From an uncultured Rhizobiaceae group bacterium (GTDB taxonomy: Bacteria; Pseudomonadota; Alphaproteobacteria; Rhizobiales; Rhizobiaceae): a DNA stretch of 64,000 nt. Positions 53,026-61,153 of this stretch are shown here, piece after piece. The DNA lies in assembly GCA_947501445.1 (NCBI GenBank), contig CANMVS010000019.1, forward strand, positions 1 to 64,000, in the 5' to 3' direction. Below the pieces are notes generated by a model that was not told where the DNA came from, did not search any database, and saw only the letters and a list, made by a program, of their open reading frames with translations. The translations under genes were made by a program, and so were the position numbers. Each line of letters opens with the position of its first letter. The stretch's first letter is position 1.

Positions 53026-53724
53026 TCAGGCAGAAGCCAGTGTGGACGGATCGATCTTGATGCCAGCACCCATGGTGGAGGATACAGCGACACGCTTGAC
53101 ATAGTTGCCCTTGGCACCTGCAGGTTTGGCTTTTTGAACGGCATCGGTGAATGCCCGGATGTTTTCTTCAATTGCCTTGGTGTCAAACGAAGCCTTGCCG
53201 ACACCTGCCTGTACGATGCCAGCTTTTTCCACGCGGAATTCAACAGCACCGCCCTTGGAAGCATTAACGGCGGCGGTAACATCAACAGTTACTGTGCCCA
53301 CTTTGGGATTAGGCATCATGCCACGCGGGCCGAGTACTTTACCCAAACGTCCGACCAGCGGCATCATGTCAGGTGTTGCAATGCAACGGTCAAAATCGAT
53401 TTGCCCGCCCTGCACTGCTTCAACCAGCTCTTCAGCACCAACAATATCTGCGCCGGCTGCTTTGGCTTCATCAGCCTTTGCATCCCGGGCAAATACAGCG
53501 ACGCGGACCGAGCGGCCGGTACCATTTGGAAGGTTGACAACACCACGGACCATCTGGTCAGCATGACGTGGATCAACACCCAGGTTCATGGCCACTTCGA
53601 TGGTTTCATCGAACTTGGCTGTGGCGCGTTCCTTGATCATGCCAACAGCTTCGCTCAGATCATAGAGCTTGTTGACATCGAGGCCATCGCGAATTTTTTG
53701 AGTACGTTTTGTTGTTTTGGCCAT
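53026..53724 (-). CDS. rplA: 50S ribosomal protein L1
   Basis: L1 (232 residues) forms the mobile L1 stalk at the E site. [40 protein letters not shown] and [16 protein letters not shown] are diagnostic. It follows rplK by 4 bases. Confidence 0.98.
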   Translation of the reverse strand: MAKTTKRTQKIRDGLDVNKLYDLSEAVGMIKERATAKFDETIEVAMNLGVDPRHADQMVRGVVNLPNGTGRSVRVAVFARDAKADEAKAAGADIVGAEELVEAVQGGQIDFDRCIATPDMMPLVGRLGKVLGPRGMMPNPKVGTVTVDVTAAVNASKGGAVEFRVEKAGIVQAGVGKASFDTKAIEENIRAFTDAVQKAKPAGAKGNYVKRVAVSSTMGAGIKIDPSTLASA

Positions 53725-53728
53725 CGTT

Positions 53729-54157
53729 TTATCCTGTCACTTCCAAACCCATGGAGCGGGCAGAACCCTCAACCATTGCCATTGCACCTTCGATATCAGC
53801 TGCATTCAGGTCTTTCATTTTTGCCTCAGCAATCGTGCGGACCTGATCTTTGGTGAGCGAACCGGCAATGCTGCGCCCTGGCTCCTTCGAGCCGGATTTC
53901 AGCTTTGCTTCCTTCTTGATGAAGTAGCTCACTGGCGGCTGCTTCATGGCGAATGTGAAGGACTTGTCCTGGAAATAGGTAATGACGCACGGGATCGGCG
54001 CACCCTTTTCCATTTCCTGTGTAGCCGCATTAAACGCCTTACAGAATTCCATGATATTAATGCCACGCTGACCAAGCGCCGGTCCGATTGGAGGCGACGG
54101 GTTTGCCGCGCCTGCAGGAACCTGCAGCTTAAGCTGACCTGCAACTTTTTTAGCCAT
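53729..54157 (-). CDS. rplK: 50S ribosomal protein L11
   Basis: L11 (142 residues) lies at the GTPase centre and is needed for the stringent response by RelA-type enzymes. [20 protein letters not shown] at 54157 is the normal start; [20 protein letters not shown] is diagnostic. It follows nusG by about 185 bases. Confidence 0.97.
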   Translation of the reverse strand: MAKKVAGQLKLQVPAGAANPSPPIGPALGQRGINIMEFCKAFNAATQEMEKGAPIPCVITYFQDKSFTFAMKQPPVSYFIKKEAKLKSGSKEPGRSIAGSLTKDQVRTIAEAKMKDLNAADIEGAMAMVEGSARSMGLEVTG

Positions 54158-54341
54158 TTTCTCTCTGCCTTTACAATTGGAACCGCATGACGGTTCCGTT
54201 TTTTGTTTCAGATCCATACCTGCAAGACAGGCAATGAACCCATGCCGGAACTCCGGCGGCTGCGGTTGCGTGGTACGAAAGACAAAACCGGCTTAGCCTT
54301 GCAATCTTCCACGCGCCTGCGGATCGAAACCCGCAATCAGA

Positions 54342-54872
54342 TCAGACCTTTTCAACCTGACCATATTCAAGTTCAACAGGGGTCGCGCGCCCAAATATGG
54401 ACACTTCAACCTTGAGCCTGGAACGCTCTTCATCAACATCCTGCACCGTGCCGGAAAAGGAAGCGAACGGTCCGTCTGAAACCCTGATCTGTTCGCCAAT
54501 CTCGAAGGATACGGACGGCTTGGGACGATCAACACCCTCCTGAACCTGCATCAATATCTGATCGGCCTCGGAATCGGGAATGGGTACGGGGCGGTTTTCC
54601 GAACCCAAAAAGCCGGTAACCTTCGGGGTGTTTTTGATCAGATGATAAGCCTCATCCGTCAAATCGGCACGTACCATCACGTAACCGGGAAAAAACTTGC
54701 GCTCTGAATCAACCTTACGGCCGCGTCGAATCTCGACGACCTTTTCGGTCGGAACGAGAATTTTTTCGAAAAGATGCTCGAGACCTTTCGAGCGCGCCTG
54801 CTCCTCAATGGACTCGGCGACCTTCTTTTCAAAGTTCGAATATGCGTGGACGATGTACCAACGCGCTGCCAT
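54342..54872 (-). CDS. nusG: Transcription termination/antitermination factor NusG
   Basis: NusG (176 residues) couples RNA polymerase to Rho and the ribosome. ARWYIVHAYSNFEKKVAESI opens the NGN domain, KKFFPGYVM-like (ERKFFPGYVMVRADLTDEAY) follows, and the KOW domain has IRVSDGPFASFSGTVQDVDE. It follows secE by 18 bases. Confidence 0.98.
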   Translation of the reverse strand: MAARWYIVHAYSNFEKKVAESIEEQARSKGLEHLFEKILVPTEKVVEIRRGRKVDSERKFFPGYVMVRADLTDEAYHLIKNTPKVTGFLGSENRPVPIPDSEADQILMQVQEGVDRPKPSVSFEIGEQIRVSDGPFASFSGTVQDVDEERSRLKVEVSIFGRATPVELEYGQVEKV

Positions 54873-54890
54873 TATAGTCTCCTGCCCGTA

Positions 54891-55088
54891 CTAACCAACA
54901 TTCAATACCAGCCCAACGAGCCAGCCCAAAAGCTGATCAGCCGCAAAGAAAAACGCTGCTGCCAGGATAACCATGATCAGAACCATCAGCGTGGAAATCA
55001 TTGTTTCCCGCCTTGAAGGCCATGTCACTTTTGACGTTTCAGCGCGCACTTGCTGCAGAAACGTAAAGGGATTTGTTTTGGATGCCAT
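54891..55088 (-). CDS. secE: Preprotein translocase subunit SecE
   Basis: SecE (65 residues, ATG at 55088) has the single-span alphaproteobacterial form: an amphipathic helix (FLQQVRAETSKVTWPSRRET) and one membrane segment (TLMVLIMVILAAAFFFAADQ). A perfect 8-bp inverted repeat (CATTTACG/CGTAAATG, 55101-55119) lies 13 bases upstream of its start and could affect translation. It forms an operon with nusG. Confidence 0.96.
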   Translation of the reverse strand: MASKTNPFTFLQQVRAETSKVTWPSRRETMISTLMVLIMVILAAAFFFAADQLLGWLVGLVLNVG

Positions 55089-55103
55089 AAGCCGCTCACG
55101 CAT

Positions 55104-56081
55104 TTACGGCGCGTAAATGAGGCCCACCAGCCCCACGCGCCGCGTGTCTGTTTTTTTCCTTAATAATCACCGATTCCAAAAACTACAAGGGGTTATCGGT
55201 AAATTATTACACGAAAGTGAAAAGTTCGTCGTTCCGCAATTCAACGTAACGAGACACATAAAGTGCTCATGCCGCATATAAAATTCAAGAGGACCACACT
55301 ACGAGAACTCAAAACACCGCCAGATTTTACACGATCACAGGACATGTTTGTACACCATTGTGACTGCGACATCTGAACCCAGATTGCTTTTTTAGTATAT
55401 TGAGACCCAATACTGTCGTCCCGGGATCAATAGACCAGTTTTGAATATTGTCAAACTGATATTGAAGAATAGGCAAAGCGTCCGTCGCCTGCACAAGATG
55501 GAAGCACGAGAACTGCGGCATCCTGGCGACTGATTGGCAAACTGTGGAGAATGCTGCATGCCGCCACACATGCGGTGCATCATGTCTGCTGTTGAGGCAC
55601 GTGCGAATCGGCTTATCCAACAATTGCAATTGAGTTGTTTTGTATGTCTGCGATCTGTCAGACTGTACTCAAACCAATGCCACATTTGGTCTGCTCTCGG
55701 CAGAACTCCCGACACGCCCCTCCTGGCCGTCTGTTTGCTGGTACAACATCGGCACGGTCAGCAAGGCGCAGCCCCATCACACATCCATGCACCACAAGTA
55801 GCCAAGACGATTGATGCCCGGCACTGCGCTGTCAATGATGTCGCTGTGCCTATTCGCGATGCGCTGAATAGTGAGAAGGCTGGAGGGAAAGTGGCATCAA
55901 GGTAATCACTTTTTTTGGTTCGCCCGAAATAGCGAGATAACCAGTCATACCATATAAGCGATTCATAATTTCTGTTCCTCAGCGCAAGGATTTAAAAGTG
56001 GAACAATACATTTTATTGCTTCCATTTATATATATGTATGTCTATACTTATAAAACACAAAATCTCGGAGGTAATAAAGGC
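55104..56081. other. Upstream region of secE and decayed sequence
   Basis: On the minus strand TTGTAG (55188-55183) and TATTAA (55165-55160), 17 bases apart, form a possible secE promoter. From about 55330 to 55905 no intact gene is visible, but a pseudogene copy of the small secreted protein is present at 55720-55905. From 55990 the sequence becomes very AT-rich ahead of the intact copy. Confidence 0.45.
55720..55905 (+). pseudogene. Decayed copy of the small secreted protein
   Basis: The reading frame here encodes HIHAPQVAKTIDARHCAVND followed by VAVPIRDALNSEKAGGKV, which aligns with HTHAPQAAQTIDATHCSIND and VAVLTQDAPSCEKAGGEV of the intact gene at 56082. The DNA also aligns upstream (around TGGTACAACATCGGCACGGT), but with small deletions, and no signal peptide or start is left. 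Its second Cys position is lost. It stands 0.2 kb upstream of the intact copy, in the same orientation. Confidence 0.7.
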
Positions 56082-56504
56082 ATGGCTTCAAAGTTAGCTA
56101 AAACTGCACTAGCGACTTGTTTGGTGTTCGGGGCATCGGGTGTTGGATCAGTATACGCTGAAGAAACTTGGCACATGAAGGAAGGGGCTGCACAACAAGC
56201 CTTCTTCGCTATCCCAACGGCCCCTCCCGGAATGGTGCCCATGATTGTCTATGTGCCTGCACAACAGATGCATGGCCAACCAATGGCAGCACCGGTGCAG
56301 CCAATCCCACCCCACACACATGCACCACAGGCGGCACAGACAATTGACGCAACGCATTGCTCAATTAATGATGTAGCCGTGCTGACACAGGATGCGCCGA
56401 GCTGTGAAAAGGCTGGCGGGGAGGTTGTGGCTGAGAGGGCTAGTTTTGGTCATTGCAAAAGCCACCCTCTTAACGCAAAATGGCCTATATGCAGCAACTT
56501 ATAA
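56082..56504 (+). CDS. Small secreted protein with C-terminal cysteines, unknown function
   Basis: This 140-residue protein has a clear signal peptide (MASKLAKTALATCLVFGASG, cleaved after VYA at about residue 26). A Pro/His/Met/Gln-rich middle (APPGMVPMIVYVPAQQMHGQ, PVQPIPPHTHAP) follows, then a C-terminal part with four cysteines at 93, 108, 125 and 137. A strong ribosome binding site (GGAGG) stands nine bases before the ATG at 56082, so the longer upstream frame is rejected. I do not recognise the family. The mature protein probably forms two disulphides in the periplasm or outside the cell. Two decayed relatives flank it, which shows that it is a member of a locally duplicated family. It lies on the strand opposite to the operons around it and in DNA that is more AT-rich at its 5' side, which suggests acquisition. 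Confidence 0.78.
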   Translation: MASKLAKTALATCLVFGASGVGSVYAEETWHMKEGAAQQAFFAIPTAPPGMVPMIVYVPAQQMHGQPMAAPVQPIPPHTHAPQAAQTIDATHCSINDVAVLTQDAPSCEKAGGEVVAERASFGHCKSHPLNAKWPICSNL

Positions 56505-56637
56505 GAACCTGTGAGCAAACATGCTGAAATGGGTCGGATGGGTTAATAGCTACTCTTCCGATTGAATATATGAGTGAATTGCCAAGTATAAACTTGCTGT
56601 CAGATTCCCAATCTGATCGTAAAGTGGAAAACCGGAG

Positions 56638-56671
56638 CTGCCGACTTGGCGTAACCACTCTCGGCAGTTTT
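56638..56671 (+). terminator. Weak terminator after the small secreted gene
   Basis: CTGCCGA (56638-56644) and TCGGCAG (56661-56667) pair around a 16-base loop and are followed by TTTTC. It lies about 130 bases past the stop of the secreted protein. Confidence 0.35.
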
Positions 56672-57135
56672 CATTGTTGTTAGAAGGCTTTGAATCCCCT
56701 CAATCCCTATCAGGTATTCACATTCACCGTGTGTCCAGTTTCTTACTAACACTAACCGGCGCCGGAGCGGTTAAGATTGATATCGTGACCGAATTTTGCA
56801 TCTATCCTGGTTAATCAGATGCCCAATGTGCCTCTTTTACCAACCATCGCGGTCATTGAGCGCTTCAATATTGGTATTCAATACAACCGCAATCAGCATC
56901 TTTGATATTGGAGTTTAGTGGGCATCATAACAGATGGAGGTGATCATCAAATCCATTTCGCGTGCGAAAGCTGGATCGAATTCTGACGAAATAAAGTGGA
57001 CACGGTATCGAAAGAGAAGGACCCAATGCCTGGATTCTGTGTCAAAACAACAACGTAGCACCGCATCAAACGCAAATGATTGTCTGCCTCTCAATACCAT
57101 CAATACCACACAGATCACTGGCTAAATGATGCTGT

Positions 57136-57225
57136 ACTATCGACGCCACCCGACAAGTTTCTGTGATCGCCTGTGTGCCACTGATGACACAGGATGCGTC
57201 GAGTTGCTGGAGGGTCTGTTGGAAG
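57136..57225 (+). pseudogene. Second decayed copy of the small secreted protein
   Basis: In frame, the DNA reads TIDATRQVSVIACVPLMTQD then ASSC, matching TIDATHCSINDVAVLTQDAP and SC of the intact protein with a few inserted residues. At DNA level ACACAGGATGCG is shared exactly. The sequence then diverges. It is 0.65 kb downstream of the intact copy, in the same orientation. Confidence 0.6.
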
Positions 57226-57655
57226 ATATTTATGAAGAGAGTAATTCATGTTTGAAGCCCCACCAAAGGAGGTGGCGACGGTTGGCACAGCGCTTCAGAA
57301 AGCAGTCAGTTGCTATGACGGACTGTGTCAAATGGAATTTTCAATCAGCGGCACAATCCGATATCGGGAATACATTATCATAAAGAAGTTCGTTCTCGAA
57401 ACAGCCAGCAGTTACACTTGGCGGCAAACTCGACATAGATATCAGGCAAAGCCGGTTGAAGAAGTGTCATAACCTATCAGTTATGCTGAGCTGAACACGG
57501 AATATGGCTTTTAAACTTCATGCAGTATAGTCTGGAATACATCGACCTGGAGCAAAAAACACTGCAAACTATCGACAACCCGTTAGGCACGTGGGTGTCA
57601 CCCATGTCTTAGGTACAATCTGCTACCTATCTCTCCGGGTCGGACACACTTGACT

Positions 57656-57731
57656 TGGCAGGGGCACACAGACTCGAACTGTGGACCTACGGTTTTGGAG
57701 ACCGTCGCTCTACCAACTGAGCTATACCCCT
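57656..57731 (-). tRNA. tRNA-Trp (CCA anticodon)
   Basis: The minus strand folds as a normal 76-base tRNA with acceptor AGGGGTA/TGCCCCT, D-loop AGCTCAGTTGGTAGAGC, anticodon loop TCTCCAAAA (anticodon CCA), T-loop GTTCGAGTC and genome-encoded CCA end. It keeps its conserved position between tuf and secE, although 2.5 kb of other DNA now separates it from secE. Confidence 0.96.
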
Positions 57732-57853
57732 AAGTCGTGAGGCGGTTTACCCGTATTTGCGGCCCTGTTCAAGCCTCAAAATTCCATTCAACAAACTAAT
57801 TCACCCACCCGCTGAATTCGTGCGGTCAAAAGGCGATTTTACCACTACAAACG

Positions 57854-57884
57854 AAAAACGCGCAGACTGAATCTGCGCGTTTTT
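57854..57884 (-). terminator. Intrinsic terminator downstream of tuf copy 2
   Basis: AAAAACGCGCAGA and TCTGCGCGTTTTT are perfect 13-bp arms around a 5-base loop; on the minus strand the T-run ends the hairpin. It lies about 120 bases past the tuf stop, and just past the duplicate tuf end. Confidence 0.92.
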
Positions 57885-57901
57885 AAGATTATTCTTGCAC
57901 C

Positions 57902-57936
57902 ATCACTCCGTAATGCTTGCCACGATACCGGCGCCG
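57902..57936 (-). repeat. Duplicate of the tuf 3' end
   Basis: This 35-base segment matches 58003-58037, the last codons and stop of tuf copy 2, at 34 of 35 positions. Read on the minus strand it still encodes [10 protein letters not shown] and a stop. The single difference (GTAATGC instead of GTGATGC) agrees with tuf copy 1. The two copies are 101 bases apart, with 66 bases of unrelated sequence between them. Confidence 0.9.
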
Positions 57937-58002
57937 TAACAAAACGCGCTTGCGCGCCTTTTGTCACTTTAGGTGCGTCGGCAGCTTTCGCTATCGCGCA
58001 AG
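57937..58002 (-). other. 66-base sequence separating the two tuf ends
   Basis: The segment contains an inverted repeat (57939-57964: ACAAAA with CGCGC on one side, GCGCG with TTTTGT on the other). On the minus strand it reads as a short GC hairpin followed by TTTTGTT, so it can act as a terminator. It has no coding potential. It may be a small inserted element; the family is not recognised. Confidence 0.55.
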
Positions 58003-58003
58003 A

Positions 58004-59179
58004 TCACTCCGTGATGCTTGCCACGATACCGGCGCCGACGGTACGACCGCCTTCACGGATAGCAAAGCGAAGCTTTTCTTCCATCGCGATAGGCACGATC
58101 AGCTCAACATCAACAGTGACATTGTCGCCAGGCATAACCATTTCCGTGCCTTCAGGAAGAGAAACAACACCCGTCACATCCGTTGTACGGAAATAGAACT
58201 GTGGACGGTAGTTGGTGAAGAATGGTGTGTGACGACCACCCTCTTCCTTCGTCAGGATATAGGCTTCAGCCTTGAACTTCTTATGGGGCTTAACCGAACC
58301 AGGCTTACAAAGAACCTGACCACGCTCAACACCTTCACGATCGACACCACGAAGCAGTGCGCCGATGTTGTCACCAGCCTGACCCTGATCAAGAAGCTTG
58401 CGGAACATTTCAACGCCTGTGCAGGTCGTCTTCGATGTGTCCTTGATGCCAACGATTTCAATTTCGTCGCCAACATTGATAATGCCACGCTCAACACGGC
58501 CAGTCACAACTGTACCACGACCCGAGATCGAGAAAACATCCTCAATCGGCATCAGGAACGGCAGATCAACCGGACGCTCAGGCGTTGGAATGTAAGCATC
58601 AACTTCAGCCATCAATGCTCGCACAGCGTCTTCACCAATGGTCTTGTCGCTGTCTTCAAGGGCAGCAAGCGCTGAACCCTTGACGATTGGAATGTCATCG
58701 CCTGGATACTCATAGGTGTCCAGAAGCTCACGAACTTCCATTTCAACAAGCTCAAGAAGCTCTTCATCGTCAACCTGATCAACTTTGTTCAGGAAAACAA
58801 CAACCGCCGGAACACCAACCTGACGGGCAAGCAGGATGTGCTCGCGGGTCTGAGGCATCGGGCCATCAGCAGCAGACACAACCAGAATGGCACCATCCAT
58901 CTGCGCAGCACCGGTGATCATGTTCTTCACATAGTCGGCGTGACCTGGGCAATCAACGTGGGCGTAGTGACGATTTTCAGTCTCATATTCAACGTGGGCC
59001 GTTGAAATCGTGATACCGCGGGCACGCTCTTCCGGTGCACCGTCAATCTCGTCATAGGCCTTGAAGTCACCAAAGTACTTGGTGATCGCTGCTGTCAGCG
59101 ATGTCTTGCCGTGGTCAACGTGGCCAATCGTACCGATGTTAACGTGTGGCTTGTTGCGTTCAAATTTGCTCTTCGCCAT
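58004..59179 (-). CDS. tuf: Elongation factor Tu, copy 2
   Basis: This 391-residue EF-Tu is identical in protein sequence to copy 1 (33715-34890), with only scattered silent differences in the DNA. GTPase motifs [16 protein letters not shown] and NKVDQVDD are intact. It is the copy that sits upstream of tRNA-Trp and secE in this group of bacteria. The 5' flank differs from copy 1, so it has a separate promoter. The stop at 58004 is followed by the duplicated tuf end. Confidence 0.98.
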   Translation of the reverse strand: MAKSKFERNKPHVNIGTIGHVDHGKTSLTAAITKYFGDFKAYDEIDGAPEERARGITISTAHVEYETENRHYAHVDCPGHADYVKNMITGAAQMDGAILVVSAADGPMPQTREHILLARQVGVPAVVVFLNKVDQVDDEELLELVEMEVRELLDTYEYPGDDIPIVKGSALAALEDSDKTIGEDAVRALMAEVDAYIPTPERPVDLPFLMPIEDVFSISGRGTVVTGRVERGIINVGDEIEIVGIKDTSKTTCTGVEMFRKLLDQGQAGDNIGALLRGVDREGVERGQVLCKPGSVKPHKKFKAEAYILTKEEGGRHTPFFTNYRPQFYFRTTDVTGVVSLPEGTEMVMPGDNVTVDVELIVPIAMEEKLRFAIREGGRTVGAGIVASITE

Positions 59180-59513
59180 GATATTCCAGTCCTGTCATAC
59201 TCATAATTTGCGCTAAGTCGCTCAAGATCGGGTGCTCCTGGCGAAGCAAACCCAAGTGATCGAAGGCCAAATAAGCTTTTCAGCGCATTGACGCAAGACC
59301 AAAGTGCACAACTCGGTGAGTTTAACTGTCCCTGAGCGCTGTTGAGGCTGTATTGATGCGCGAAATGCCGTTGTGACACGCACCATTCAGCGCTCATGTT
59401 ATTACACCGTTTCACGTTTTGTCAGAAACGGGAAATCAGTGTTAGCCTTTGAAAGACCTATCCTATTGATCGTACCTGTCACAGCCCCGTGTGACAGGCG
59501 CGCAAATCGGAAT
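59180..59513. promoter_or_regulatory. Upstream region of tuf copy 2
   Basis: This 334-base spacer separates tuf copy 2 from the carbonic anhydrase gene. TTGCGT with TTATTT 16 bases later on the minus strand (near 59294-59267) is a weak promoter candidate. No gene, RNA or strong hairpin was recognised. Confidence 0.3.
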
Positions 59514-60230
59514 TTACAGGAAATCGACCTTGCCTGTCGCAATATCGTAAAAACCGGCAGACGCCTTGAGTTTACCTTCCCTATGGAGCTCAGAGAGTAT
59601 GGGATCAGCGCTCTGCGCGTATTGCGCAACCATCGATGCATTTTTGATCGTTGCCGCCGCTAGCAGGTCTTTTGGCTTGTTGGCTATGGCTGCAGTGACG
59701 GCCGGTCGGATTGCGTTGACCAGACTTGGCAGATGCCCGGGTGGCAGTTCGTCGTCCTGTACCGCCTTGATTGTGGCATCAACGGCACCGCATGAGGAGT
59801 GGCCAAGAACCACAATGGTCTTGATTCCAAGCACCAGTGCGCCATATTCCAGACTCGCCAAACCATCCTCATTGATGAAATTGCCAGCAACACGGATAAC
59901 AAAAAGGTCGCCCGGTCCCTGATCAAAAATCAGTTCCGGCGCAACACGCGAATCCGCACAACTGACAATGGCTGCAAAGGGTGCCTGCCCGCGTGCCCGT
60001 GAAGCACGCCCTACGGAGTGATCCGTATTGACCTCCGAATTGGAAACATATCGCGCATTGCCCTCCTTCAATCGTTGCAACGCCTCATCAGGCGTTACCG
60101 GCATTTTGTCAGACGATTGGGCCGCTGCTGATGCCTGAAATGGCAATATCGAAGCCATCGCCAATCCAGCCATGCCGCCTGCAACCAGGCCTCTTCTTGT
60201 CAAATTTACGCTGATACATTTGTGGCACAT
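59514..60230 (-). CDS. Beta-class carbonic anhydrase with Tat-type signal
   Basis: This 238-residue enzyme interconverts CO2 and bicarbonate. Zinc ligands and the Asp-Arg dyad are visible as CADSR (Cys91, Asp93, Arg95) and GHSSCGAV (His144, Cys147). The N-terminus carries TRRGLVAGG (11-19) followed by a hydrophobic stretch and an Ala-rich cleavage region (PFQASAAA), which resembles a twin-arginine signal peptide, so a periplasmic enzyme is expected. The ATG at 60230 follows GGGGA; an upstream frame of 26 residues is rejected. It stands alone upstream of tuf copy 2. Confidence 0.92.
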   Translation of the reverse strand: MCHKCISVNLTRRGLVAGGMAGLAMASILPFQASAAAQSSDKMPVTPDEALQRLKEGNARYVSNSEVNTDHSVGRASRARGQAPFAAIVSCADSRVAPELIFDQGPGDLFVIRVAGNFINEDGLASLEYGALVLGIKTIVVLGHSSCGAVDATIKAVQDDELPPGHLPSLVNAIRPAVTAAIANKPKDLLAAATIKNASMVAQYAQSADPILSELHREGKLKASAGFYDIATGKVDFL

Positions 60231-60457
60231 GGTTTTCCCCGAAAACAATGGACCGGAATTACACTGGCACGTGCCATACAACCGGAAATCCCGGGGAACC
60301 TGACACAACTAAATTTAGCTGGCAAATGGATGTCACTTTTGCAGGACGGTCATGTTATCGACGTTGACTTTTCTGCCTGGTCAAATTTGGTATCAACACT
60401 ATTTCGCAATTTGACCGGATACCGACAACGCTACATCTGGCACAAGCAGGACAGACG

Positions 60458-61153
60458 CTACCGCACAGGCAGCGTCATTTCAGCCGTTTTCCCCGCTTCG
60501 ATTTTAACGTCAACGGGTGCACGGGCTATCGTTTCACCGTTTTTGTCCTTTGCAACAACAACGTATTTGACCTCATCTGCGGTATCAGAAGATCGTATGC
60601 CGCTTGTTTCGCGCTCAAAGCGCGTGGTGTCAGTGATTTCAATGCGCGTTGTTCGCCCGGTCTTGATTTCGAAAATAACAATTCCGTCTTCATTGGTATT
60701 TTCAACGCCTGCGGACTTGTTGTTTGCCAGCAACTCGACATCAACTCCCTTTATGCCGCGTTCCCCCTTGCGCACATGGACCAGCAGTTTGAAGGGATCC
60801 AGTCTTACCTCTGGCGGTTTTTCGTTTTCCCCTTCCTCCTTTTCCTCACGCACAAGCTCTTCCTCAAGGTTCTTTCTCGACAGGTCCGTCTCGACCCTGA
60901 GTGCTTCGGCGCGCCTGAGATGGGTCTTGGAAAGTTCTTCTGCGGCAATGGCCTGTTCATTGTCCTCCCGCGATTTACCAGCCATGAAACGCAATCTTGC
61001 AGCCTCCAATCTGGCTGAATCTGCCATGGCTTCATCTATGCCGGTCGCCAAATCCAGACCGGCAATGCGGGTGCGGTCGGCAGCATTGGCACTCAGGTTC
61101 TTCATGCGTTTTGCATCTGCCATCGTGGGGATCGTCTTGACGGTATCGCTCAT
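60458..61153 (-). CDS. Charged-helix plus beta-domain protein, partner of the beta-helix protein
   Basis: This 231-residue protein starts at the ATG at 61153 (after AGAGGAAA) and overlaps the stop of the upstream beta-helix gene by 4 bases (ATGA), so the two are translationally coupled. Residues 1-110 are rich in Glu, Arg and Ala with a heptad-like pattern (EEELVREEKEEGENEKPPEV at the end), which suggests a coiled coil. Residues 120-231 alternate hydrophobic and polar residues (LLVHVRKGERGIKGVDVELL, then NEDGIVIFEIKTGRTTRIEI) like an immunoglobulin-like or carboxypeptidase-regulatory domain. There is no signal peptide or Cys. I do not recognise a named family. It probably binds or modifies the beta-helix protein. 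Confidence 0.75.
   Translation of the reverse strand: MSDTVKTIPTMADAKRMKNLSANAADRTRIAGLDLATGIDEAMADSARLEAARLRFMAGKSREDNEQAIAAEELSKTHLRRAEALRVETDLSRKNLEEELVREEKEEGENEKPPEVRLDPFKLLVHVRKGERGIKGVDVELLANNKSAGVENTNEDGIVIFEIKTGRTTRIEITDTTRFERETSGIRSSDTADEVKYVVVAKDKNGETIARAPVDVKIEAGKTAEMTLPVR

Larger units (their letters stand above)
56505..57655. other. Decayed region between the secreted gene and tRNA-Trp
   Basis: Apart from the weak terminator and the pseudogene fragment at 57136-57225, no intact gene is recognised. A 74-codon frame from an ATG at 57248, with AAGAGAG upstream, is possible but has no recognisable family and follows directly on the pseudogene. The region looks like accumulated degraded sequence. 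Confidence 0.5.

Noticed and set aside
57248-57472. 74-codon plus-strand frame with AAGAGAG before its ATG
   Set aside because: No family recognised, and it follows directly on a pseudogene fragment in decayed DNA. It could be real but cannot be supported.
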